Assembly: GCA_022494885.1 (NCBI GenBank)
Contig: JAGVSM010001232.1
Span: 1 to 64,000 of the forward strand
From: Micrasema longulum
Taxonomy: Eukaryota > Arthropoda > Insecta > Trichoptera > Brachycentridae
Length of the DNA stretch: 64,000 bases
Direction: 5' to 3'
Shown here: piece by piece, positions 45,790 through 56,175 of the stretch
How the letters are laid out: each line of letters begins with the position of its first letter
Numbering within the stretch: the first letter of the stretch is position 1
The notes under the pieces: generated by a model
What the model saw: only the letters and a program-made list of their open reading frames with translations
What the model was told of the DNA's origin: nothing
The model's database searches: none
Translations under genes and position numbers: made by a program

Positions 45790-47211
45790 ATGTAATTTAA
45801 TCACATATTTGCTTTTAAACTTATTAGTCATGTTCATTTATTTGTTTTAAAACTTCACAGTAATCGCTGTTATTTCTATTTATGTTATGGTAAACGAGAT
45901 GCGACTTAATGTTAGGTCATGTTTAGCTTACTTCTTTGTATACCCACTGTATCTGTAGCTGTAGTTTGTATACCTAGATATTACATGTATAATTAAAAAT
46001 TAAAAATTCTATGTTCTAGTACCATACACCATAATCTATTACCATAGACTACTTTGTTCTGGTTTAGTATCGATAATGAGAACATCAATTTGATCACTGA
46101 TTGGTTATTCACTGCTCATACTCTATACATAATATTGTCACTGATTGGCCACATAATAGTAAATATATATCTAAATAACATTTGCCATGTCGCTTGCAAA
46201 ATGTAAACAAACAAGTAGGTGTCAAAATAGTGTCAATTAAATATCCATTTGAATGTAAAAATTAGTAATTACTTATGACTATAGACTTACATTTCACGTC
46301 ATATTAAATCTCTTCTTTACGTATTTTTTTAATATTTTTTTTTTTACAATAAATTTTATACGATACTTACAAAACAGTCTCCGTAATATTATTTTCAATT
46401 ATTAAGTTTACTGTTAATTTAATTAACTTTTTTAACTTAGTTCCAGGAATTTTAATTATCAGTGCGTAATAATTACTTATTATACTATACCTAGCGAACA
46501 TAACTCCGCTAACCAAGTCATTTCAATTGATAAACCCACATAATATTGTCTCTATTAGGTTATTTTTCCTTGTTAATAACAAATATACCCTATGGGTTTT
46601 GAAAGAACGGTTTATTAAAAGATCTGTTCTTTGTATTTTATAATATTTTCTTTTATTTATTCATTTATGTAAGCTAAAACTTGTTTTTTTTTTATTTTAA
46701 AATTTTTATTTCGTTTTTTCTCTTTCTTATGACTATAAGTAAGAGAAAGAAGTTGTTTTTTTATTTATATTCTATTTTTTCGTTTCATGCATTTTCTATA
46801 ATCTTTATTTGTTAACAGCAATTCACATTTAAAATGATTTTTTAATGTTGTTGTTACTTCCATGCATTTTCTATAATCTTTATTTATTATATTAACAGCA
46901 ATTCACATTTAAAATGATCTTTTAATGTTGTTTCTACTACAATAATTGTTGTTGTTTCTACTACAATAATTGTTGTTGTTTCTACTACAATATTAAAGTC
47001 AGTTTCCTTTATATTTATTTAAATCAGTTTATTTCTTTTGTGTTCTTTAAAACCTTGTGTTTTAGTAATATATATTTATTTCTGTTTTAATATCTTAAAC
47101 ATATATATTACTATTGCCTTAGGTTTTCTTTTCTTTATATATTTTTTATCGTGAACTCTTTATTGTAACTTTTTATTGTAATCTTCCAACTGACGCATAA
47201 AATTAAGTGCT
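45790..47211. other. AT-rich spacer with compound tandem repeats
   Basis: No coding frame. It contains the tandem repeats at 46786-46991. It could be an inter-ORF region or an unrelated insertion between a LINE ORF1 and ORF2. Confidence 0.3.
46786..46991. repeat. Compound tandem repeat (75-bp x2, 24-bp x3)
   Basis: A 75-bp unit starting CATGCATTTTCTATAATC occurs at 46786 and 46861. It is followed by a 24-bp unit TTTCTACTACAATAAT-GTTG occurring at 46931, 46955 and 46979 (last partial). Confidence 0.85.
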
Positions 47212-50200
47212 GTGTTGTTAAAGCACATTAAATTATTTTATATTTATATACTTTGTAACCTAATTAATTTAGTTGTAGCTACTTACTTTAGTTCGTGCTA
47301 TTATTCAATGTCCTCCACGTCTTCCTGTGAATCTTTCCACTCTTTTACCGAATCCCTCCCTGAAACTTCTCTCTCCTCCTATCACTCTGATGTTACTGAA
47401 TCAGACACAGAGGAAGTGTCTGGTCTCCATGATATACTCTTGAATAATTTTTCATGCTATCCTAAAGACTTTCATGTATGTCATATAAACGCTCAAAGTA
47501 TACCAGCTCATTACTCCGATTTTCTATCAACATTTGCGGATTTGTCAACACATGCCATTCTAGTCAGCGAAACATGGCTAAAACCATCACTACCATCAAC
47601 TTTGTATCCTTTACATGGATATCGACTTATCCGCAATGATCGAACTAATCAAAGGGGCGGTGGAGTATGTATATATCTGCGTGAAGAAATAAATTATTCA
47701 CTTGTAAAACAATCTGAAACCAGTAGTGGCCATCCTGAATATCTGTTTTTAAAGATTAATTTCCAATACTATGAGATGATGATTGGTGTGGTATATTGTC
47801 TCCCTGATATTCACTATTTTTCTGAGATGGAAACATTGCTGGAAAGCACCGTTGGTGATTTTCACTCAGTTATTCTTATGGGTGACTTAAATACTTGTCT
47901 TTTAAAACAAGACTCCAGATGCCAACGTTTGAGATATATTATAAGTTCAGTCAACCTATCTTTACTACCTTTAGATCCTACTCATCACACTCAAGTTTTT
48001 CATACTCTTTTAGTTCTTATTATAACTTCCATGCCTGACAAAGTCTCTAATTATGGACAGTTGACCGCTTCCGGATTTTCTCATCATGAATTAAGCCATA
48101 AGATCAAATGTCTCAAAAGACTTCCTGTCACATTTCTTGCCAGAAACTTTAGAAGCGTTAATAAGGAATCACTTGAACTTGATGCCATGAGTTTAAACTG
48201 GTCAGTTATTAATAATCTAGAGACCATTGATGAAAAATTTGAAACTTTTAACAGAATAATTACTGGTCTGTTTGACATTCATGCTCCTATGAGATCTGTA
48301 AAACTTAAATATTCACCTACCCCTTGGTTTACCAGTGACATTATTCAACTAGTGGCGAAACGTGACAAAGCAAAGTCTAAACTTAAGTCAAATGCTTCAC
48401 CTCAAAAATGGGAAGCCTTCAGAGTCCTGCGAAACCGTTGCAACCAATTGTGCAGAAATGCCAGAAGGAAATATATCCTCACAAACTTAAATCAAAACTC
48501 TACTAGTAAATCCTGGTCGTTTTTAATATCTCTTGGCGCCGGTAAACCTAAGATAACAGTATTTTCAACTGTCAAACTAGACGATCACAATACTCACTTT
48601 GCTACACCTCCACTAATACTGGATGTCAGCACTAAATCTAACACTCTCCGACGTTTAATTATGGCACCTTCTTACAATTATCCACCGTTTTATTTTTTTC
48701 CGTTCAAGAAACTGATATTTAACGTATTTTACTTTCTATAAGAACCAAATCTATGGGCAGTGATCAGCTGAGTATGAGATTGATACACTTTATTTTTCCG
48801 ATTATCTTACCGGTTATTACTCACATTATAAACTTTTCTTTAAATACTGGATATTTTCCTGAAGCTTGGAAAAAGCATTTATAATACCACTTCCCAAATT
48901 TTTTTTACCAGTTTCTGTCAAAGATTACAGACCTATATCTATTCTTCCATTTTTTTCCAATGTCATTGAACGAGTTGTATATAATCAGCTAAATAATTAT
49001 CTATTGTCAAATAATCTTCTTGATCCCAATCAATCAGGTTTTCGTGCGGGCTATAGTACAACTACCGCTTTAATCAAGGTTACAGATGACATTAGATACG
49101 CAATAAATAACAAAATGCTAACCTTGATAACATTACTCGACTTCTGTGGATTTCGATCTTTTGTTGGCTAGACTTAAAACACTAAACATTACACAACCGG
49201 TTATAAAATGGTTCGGATCGTATTTACGAGCTAGACAACAGTGCATCAAAACACCAGATCATCAATCGGAATGGGTTGATATTGCCGCTGGAGTACCTCA
49301 AGGTGGAGTTTTATCACCATTACTATTTTCCCTGTTTATCAATCCGATAGCAGAATGTCTCAATTGTTCATATCATCTCTATGCAGATGATTTTACAATT
49401 ATATCTTCATTGCAGACCTGAAAACACCAGTGAAGCAATAGAATCGATGTCTAATACACTAAACTGCGTGTCAACATGGACAAAAGAGTATGGTTTACTA
49501 ATAAACCCATCTTAAACACAAATTATGTTTGCAGGTAGTCAAAGATTGCTTAGTAAGCTAGACATACCTTCACTTAATCCTCTTTTTGTCAATGGTACCA
49601 ATATTCAATACAGGAAATTCGTAAAAATCTAGGAGTACAAATGGATGAACATCTCTGTTGGCGAGCTCATACTAATGAATTAATCCGCAAAATATTTTTC
49701 AGTCTACACTCACTTAGAAGGTTGCAAAAATTCTTACCCATTAGTACTAAATGCACTCTTGTACAAGCATTACTACTACCCATTCTGGATTACGCTGATG
49801 TTTCCATGACTGATTTAAGCTGTGAACAACTCGATAAACTTGAACGACTTCGGAATACATGCATAAGGTACATTTTTGGTCTTAGGAAATATGACCACAT
49901 TTCTGATTATCGTAGGCAACTGAAATGGCTCAAAATTAGACAGCGGAGAGACTATCACTCCCTCTCACTTCTGTTCGATGTACTTCATAGTCCTAATGAA
50001 AAATTTCAACGCTTATCAGTTCATGGTTTACCTCTTTGTTCTCATTCTCAAGGGACTCTCTTAATACCCATACACAATTCCTCTTTCTTCTCTAACTCAT
50101 GTAGTGTCCATGCGGCTCGACTGTGGAATCATCTCCCGTCCACCATCAAAGATGTTACTACATTATCTCTGTTTAAATCACGTCTGAAGAAACATCTCCT

Positions 50201-50400
50201 TTCTCTTCCTAAATCTCTCCTCGTTTTCTTTTTCCTCTTTCCTCTTTTTTCCTTTTTCCCATTGAGTAATAATTTGATTTAAGGTAATTTATAAACAAAT
50301 ACGTTTATTTCTATTTTTTTTCTATTTTCAGCTTTTTAATCTTTTTTTTCTATTGAATATGTTCTGTAACTTGAATAATAAAAATAAAACTTTTATTTTA
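47212..50400 (+). pseudogene. CR1/Jockey-type LINE ORF2 (endonuclease plus RT), near full length but broken
   Basis: The longest frame (47212-48741) is an APE-type endonuclease. After a Ser-rich leader come HINAQSI (N near residue 93), VSETWLKPSLP (E near 120), RGGGVCIYLRE, VILMGDLNTCL and SGFSHHELSH, where the usual S-D-H Asp is His. A linker follows (PWFTSDIIQLVAKRDKAK). The RT is split: 48866-49171 has DYRPISILPFFSNVIERVV and QSGFRAGYSTTTALI. The change of frame after TLITLLDF joins DFDLLLARL, removing the S-K-A-F-D-T-V-like part of motif A. 49146-49421 has GVPQGGVLSPLLFSLFI and YHLYADDF. 49641-50282 holds the C-terminal region. The 3' end is T-rich and A-tailed near 50400. It is a dead copy. 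Confidence 0.88.
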
Positions 50401-50464
50401 TTGGTTGGTTGGAAGAAATTGCCATTTGGCAATAAGCCCGCCAATGTACAAATAACATTATGTA

Positions 50465-50540
50465 CAAAAAGTTAAATAAATTTATTGACACATGTATGTT
50501 TATGTAATCATTTTTGACATTAATTTTTGCTATTATTTAA
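50465..50540 (+). repeat. Fragment shared with 17150-17210
   Basis: ACATGTATGTTTATGTAATC, ATTTTTGCTATT and flanking bases match the start of the partial duplicate of the 1.2-kb repeat. Confidence 0.6.
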
Positions 50541-50639
50541 ATAATAATGAACAATGTACATGCTTTCACTTTCCATTATCATGTATCCTAACTCATCATA
50601 AGGCTCTTGGTCTAGAGTTTGGGATGCGTTATATATTTT

Positions 50640-50845
50640 TTTTGTAGTATTGATGTATTTTTATAAAAAAAATATTTTTTTTTTAAATGCACTTACTTTG
50701 TAGACAAACATTAAAACGAATGTTAGTATGTATTTAGCAACTTACCGACTTTTTATGTCTATCGTAAAAAACGTCAAGACGTACACGTCTCTTTGTCAAG
50801 ACACTCACTGCACCAACATGCAAATACTAAAATGCACTTTCACCT
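50640..50845 (-). repeat. Second copy of the hammerhead-like 95-bp repeat
   Basis: Homologous to about 11800-12035. The hairpin AGACG / CGTCT with loop TACA (50777-50790) is kept. The core flanks are altered (CTTGACAAA before the stem, TTGAC after it, read on the minus strand). It shares CACCAACATGCAAA downstream with the other copy. Confidence 0.55.
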
Positions 50846-51433
50846 TTACCGTCTACGTAGTTTAACTTTTTGATTTCATATGTTTTTTATTTTATTTATG
50901 TATTTTTTATAATGACCACATACCTACGTAATTAACACCAATGGGATTCTTATTTCCATTTGCGGAAATCTCAGTACCATTTGCATCAAAATTTAATGCT
51001 GGAAAAGTAATATCGTAATTTTGTTACAAACCATATCGTTGTCATTCAAATACTCCCAACTACAGGAAAATGTAAATAGAGCTCAATTAAAAAATATTTT
51101 TTCACGTTCTCTTCGATACTCCAAATAAACACATTTTCAAAGTATCATCCACCTATGTGTTTTATTTATAAAAAAAACATTTAAGCAACTAGAAAAAACA
51201 ATTAACACAATATGTATGATTTTTATTTAGAAACTTCGCTGGTCTGTCTTTAAACCGTATATTTTTTATGTTATTATATCATTGTTGACTGTTTGTTTCT
51301 GTAAAATAAATAAAACATAGAACGGCACATAAATATGTTTTTTAAGTTAGGTATTTTATTATTATACATTTGAATGTTAGTTTCGCTGTATAATAAATAA
51401 ATATTGTTTACTCACATGTTTGTGTTTTTTCAG

Positions 51434-51850
51434 TAATAACAGCGGAAGAAGAGGCTATACAAGTACAAGCGGTGGCCGGAGGAGGAGCAGACCTGCCTTG
51501 TGACATTTCCCCCCACCAACACAACGACTCCGTACTGCTGGTCGTGTGGTACCGAGAAGACACGCCCATATACAGCTGGGACGCCCGTGGCAGCCGAGGG
51601 GAGGAGGGCGAGGGGGACGCGGACGATCTAGCGCTGCTAGTAGAAGGGGTCGGTGCGGAGGGGGATGGTGAGGAGGGGCGCGATGGCGCGCACTGGTCGG
51701 GCGCGTGGGGGGGGCGCGCGCGCTGGTCGCCGCTCACGGCGCGCCTCACGCTGCGCCCCGCGGCCGCAACTGATCGCGGCGACTACCGATGCAGGGCGGA
51801 TTTCAGAGCATCTCCCACTCGAAACACGAGAGTCAACCTTCAGGTCATCG
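51434..51850 (+). CDS. Sidestep-family protein, first Ig (V-type) domain exon
   Basis: This encodes the outermost Ig domain of a Side-family receptor; in flies these are surface ligands for Beat proteins in axon guidance. The acceptor TTTTTTCAG precedes the exon and GGTAAGAATG follows it. The 417-nt exon is phase 1 at both ends, usual for Ig exons. Numbering from the proposed start, the Ig cysteines are C53 (ADLPCDISP) and C150 (TDRGDYRCRADF), with core W69 (VLLVVWYRED). The strand order IYSWDARG ... RWSPLTARLTLRP ... FRASPTRNTRVNLQVI is diagnostic of the Side family. Between residues 84 and 116 sits an acidic, Gly-rich stretch (EEGEGDADD, EGDGEEGRDG), longer than I expect for the family. The exon is strikingly GC-rich. 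Which Side paralogue it is cannot be told. Confidence 0.88.
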
Positions 51851-52599
51851 GTAAGAATGTTTCTACTCACTAAATTTCTAAATATCCAACTTTTGTGTCA
51901 ATTAGTGCTTTTTTCGAAAATAAAAATACCAGGCACTGTCCGGTGATCGCAATTATTCCATCAATAAAAATCAGATTTGATGCGTTTTTTAGGTAATCAG
52001 TATTTTACTTGAAAATTGTCCGGTGTTGCTCTGTTTACTTTCTCAACGTTAGCCGTTGTTACGTAAACATTACACACCCCTTAATTAACTAGCTGATTAG
52101 GCTACTTTTGATAATTTAAAATTTACATTGTCCAATAATTTCCAGTTTATTTTACCAAGTAAGAGCTTGATAAGCCCTTATCCACGAAATTTTGAAATGC
52201 TTCTTATTTGTCAATTCTACGTTTTTAAACTAAAAAATACTTAGCATTACTCAAGTTCAATACAACGGTAAGAGATCAAAGCAAAGTGTAATTTACCTTT
52301 TTATTTATTTATTTAATAACTTAAATAAACTTACTCGAAATATTTCAAAACACACCAGTAGTTTGAAATCCGTCCACCTGAGGAAGATCCAGTACTAAAA
52401 CTATTTTTTAAAAATAGAGGTTGTCCCTGAGGACTAAATATGCTCTTCCGAAACATTTAACACTCTCGGTGCGATAAAGGCGAGGTATCTCTGAGCGGAT
52501 TTCGTCAGGGTTTTGAATTTGACATAATTCATTCTTCATAAAACGGAAAAACTTCGTATTAACGTTTTTCTGAGACCTCTCCTTATTGTTTGACTTAGT
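51851..52599. other. Start of the next Side-gene intron; nothing else recognised
   Basis: Begins GTAAGAATG. AT-rich with no coding frame. No second Ig exon was found from here to the end of the window. Confidence 0.4.
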
Positions 52600-54411
52600 G
52601 GTGACTGTATAGCAGAAACATCTAACACAGGCGCTACTGCCACTGATTTTGCCGACTTTTTACAAATAAAGTAGAAAAAACCTGTTACTTTAGCGAATGC
52701 CCTTCAAAAATTCAGTAAATTTGAACCAACATCTATAAATGAGGTTAAAAGGATTGTTGCGGCATTACCCAAAAAACAATGTATATTATATCCGATGCCA
52801 ACATGACTTTTGAAAAAATGCATTAACGTATTAGCTCCATTTTAAACAGATTTATTTAACACATCCATGGAGCGCAGCATTGTTTCGAGAGCCATAAAAA
52901 AAGCAAATGTTACTCCACTTTTAAAAAAATCACAACTAGATGTGGAAGAACTTTCCAGTTTTCGCCCTATTTCAAATCTTCCCATCGTATCAAAAATACT
53001 AGAAAAAATAGTTTCTCATAGATTTGTTTACTATATCGATCAGAATTCTTTATTTTCGGTATAGCAATCGGCATACCGACGGTTTCATTCTACGAAGACG
53101 GGAGTGATAAGAGTACTATCTGACATTATAACGGCGGTAGACTCTGGTAATCTGGTGTTGATGGCTCTTATGGACATGAGTCCTGCATTCGATACTGTAG
53201 AACATAATGTTTTGCTTGAACGTCTGGAGAAAACTTATGGTATCCGTAATCAGGCACATATGTGGTTCAGTTCATATCTTAATGAAAGAGAATATGCAGT
53301 TGTGTTCCAGGGTAAAAGCTCAACCAACTTTCGGGTGTCTACAGGAGTGCCTCAAGGGTCAGTACTCGGACCACTCCTCTATTTCCTTTAGACTAAAGAT
53401 ATAGAGAACATTATCAAAGAATGTGGATTGTGGTCTCACTGCTATGCAGATGATACACAGATTTATTTTTATTGCAAACCAGGCGAGAGAAGTATGCTTG
53501 TCAATTTAATTGATAGATGCATCGAGAAAATAGGAAACTGGATGGCTGAAAACAGACTAACATTAAACCCATCAAAACTGAACAACTGTGGGTGTATTCA
53601 GCTAGACAACAAAATTTGATCCAGGATACGGCCCTACCCAATGTAGGGAGTACCGCTTTACCCACCGTTAAACTACTGGGAGTTTTACTCAATTCTGACC
53701 TTTCTCTTGACGCTCAAATACGTAGAACGATAAGTTCATGCTTCTACTAGCTGAGACAAATTAAATGTATACGCAAAAATTTGCCAGTTGATGCCACCCG
53801 TCAATTAATAAGTCTACCAATGAACAAAATGACTCGCCTACAATCTGTATTGAATGCTACAGCGAGACTAATTTTCAAAATCTTTAAGTTCAGTCATATC
53901 TCTCCACTACTTTGGGACTACACTGGTTACGTTTTCCACAAAGGGTCGAATACAAACGCTTTTGACTTATGTATAAGTCATTGCATAACACTGCTCCGGA
54001 ACATCTAAGGGAACTATGCATTCCAGATAAACTAGCTGACAGGCGTCTCACGCTTAGATCAGCTACTTCTACGGCGAGAGAAAAAGTTATACCTCTACGC
54101 AAACAGCGCACTAAATTGAGTGAACGCGCATTTACGGTCGCAGACCCTATGGCATGGAATGCTCTCCCAGCAGAGGTACGATGCTGTGAAAGTGAAGTGA
54201 TGTTTCGGAAAAAACTTCAAACCCACTTGTTCTCTAAATTATTTGAATAAATCCGTAGCATGTGACAACGGAATAAATTGTTTTATTTAAATTACAAATT
54301 TAAAAGCTTCAATTTAATTTCTTTAACAATATAATCACTATGAAAAGCGCCCTTGAGGTATTATATTACAAAAATGGCGCTATATAAGTTATTCATAATA
54401 ATAATAATAAT
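52600..54411 (+). pseudogene. CR1/L2-type LINE, RT domain and 3' end
   Basis: + frames: NALQKFSKFEPTSINEV; SMERSIVSRAIKKANVTPLL and ELSSFRPISNLPIVSKILEK (52867-53064); QSAYRRFHSTKT; LMALMDMSPAFDTVEHNVLL (motif A), FRVSTGVPQGSVLGPLLYFL (motif B) at 53104-53391; WSHCYADDTQIYF (motif C) and WMAENRLTLNPSKL (53428-53619). The C-terminal frame 53969-54250 has DKLADRRLTLRSATSTAREK and AWNALPAEVR. The 3' UTR ends GGCGCTATATAAGTTATTCA plus an ATA repeat, a typical CR1/L2 terminus. The phrases S-F-R-P-I-S-N-L-P and G-V-P-Q-G-S-V-L-G-P-L-L place it in the CR1 superfamily. Stops and frameshifts between segments and a missing endonuclease mark a 5'-truncated dead copy. Confidence 0.9.
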
Positions 54412-54444
54412 ATTTTACAGCAAGCATCAATCCTAAAAATTAAG

Positions 54445-56175
54445 CACAAGATCATTTTATTTATTTATTGAATTGGGTAAACAAATAGAATGTACATTAT
54501 TATTGACTATTTTTTGTAAATTAGTGTACACTTATACACATCATATAAATTGTTAACACTTAAGACAATAATTTAAATTATGTTAAATGTAACAAATGTA
54601 AATGATAAAAGAAAAAATACAAGCAAACGCAACCAACGTGTGAGCGAGACTTTTGACTTTCCTATACAGTTCGATATTATACAGTTCGATAACCCCATCC
54701 TAAATTCTCAAAGACCTCACACTTGAAGAACATTAGATAAGTATGGCGTTTCTGATCGAGCAGGGGTAGATAGGTAAATTCGGCGTGAGAGAACAAAAAC
54801 AATAACCATTTTACCATCTCAGCCAGTTGTATCAAATTCTGATTTGATTAATTTATATTGTTATGAACGTAAAGACAAAACCATAATAGTAATAAAAAAC
54901 GGAAGAAAAATCAAAACAAAAACCACATTAGTCTGGTAGAAAGAAATTGCATTGCCAGTTACATGCTAATATCGTTCCACATTGTCATATTTATGTCAAT
55001 TTCGATGGAACTTTAATTGGGGATAGAAAATTCACGAGATAAATAGAAAAAATCTTATATCGCGAGAAACTGTCTAAAGTTGTATTCACCTCAATATAAT
55101 GCAAGCTACCTGAAGTCATTAAGAAGAAAGGCTTAAACACTGATCAGCTTTAATTAATGTTCATTGTGAAATTATCAACTTTTGACATTGCAATTAAAGT
55201 CTATCAAAGTTAACCCCTAGAAAAATTACGCATTGCAGGTGTTCTACAACTGCAAATAGGAATCATAACCTGAATGCGTCTCACAATTCCCCATCCGAGA
55301 TTTAAGTGACATTAAAGACTATCATTTTATTGAATAAATATGACCCAGTTTAATAAAAGACTTACTTTGTATCCTGATAATGTTATTTTATCAGTGCTTG
55401 CTGACAAGAGAAAACACGTAAGAAAAAATAGTTTTCTGGAGAATTCCGAGAGCCTGCAAAATAAAATGGACTACACTCGCAACATGCATTCGAATATTTT
55501 TATTTCTAGAATGTGATAGTTGTGCAACAGATTATGATGATTTGACTTTGAAAAATAATCTGGCAGAGCCTCGAATGACTGAACAATTTACCTATAAGAT
55601 GATTTCAGAAGCAATAGGAGACACTTCGATTATTAAGGAGGCCATACGGTAGTATGGAAGGTATTCCACCAAGGGGTTTTCCTGTCACAGTCAAGCAACA
55701 CGAATTGTAAAAAAAGTTAAGGAAACATCCGTTTCTGTCCGCAAAAAACGAAAAAGAAACAGGTTTAATAAAAAATGGCAAAAATTAAGGAAATTAATGC
55801 CAGTGTTTAAGACTAGTAATAACCGTCATCTTGAATTTTGATGTTTTTTTTTAACATATAACAAAATTATTTTCTGAAGCTGCTCAATACATATCATTTA
55901 TTAAAAAAAATTTATGTAATTTGTTTGTGTTTTATCTTTGCAATAAATACTAAAAAATATATTTTTAAATTTTCTTACCCAAAAAAATTTTATTTTACAC
56001 TACCAAGAAAATATTAAAATACCTAAACTTCAATAGTTTCGTGGCAAATGTTATCGTAAAAATATTTTTTTTTGTTTATTTTTCCCGTAATCTGTAGGCT
56101 ATAGTGTTCTAAGATGTTTCTTTTTCGCATAGGGCCGTTTTCAATTTCCAAAAAATTAGAAATCGAACCACCCTA
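54445..56175 (+). mobile_element. hAT-like transposon, copy C, left-truncated
   Basis: Matches copy A (reversed) from its position near 5860 through its left terminus and ends ATCGAACCACCCTA. The next octamer GTACACAG fits nTnnnnAn. It starts just behind the CR1/L2 3' tail. The shared coding end reads LAEPRMTEQFTYKMISEAIG, then a frameshift, then VKKVKETSVSVRKKRKRNRF and KKWQKLRKLMPVFK: a basic C-terminus, more complete than in copy B. This defines the element's coding strand as plus here. Confidence 0.75.

Larger units (their letters stand above)
32911..51433 (+). other. 18.5-kb intron of the Sidestep-family gene
   Basis: Begins GTAAGAAAC and ends TTTTTTCAG (51425-51433). It is filled with LINE, hAT-like and TIR elements of both orientations listed separately, and holds no recognised host exon. 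Confidence 0.6.

Noticed and set aside
47212..48741. Host endonuclease gene
   Set aside because: It is followed in order by RT motifs and a LINE C-terminus, so it is a LINE ORF2.
51408..51870. Minus-strand and alternative plus-strand frames over the Ig exon
   Set aside because: Shadows of the GC-rich Ig coding exon, with Arg/Pro/Ser-rich low-complexity translations.
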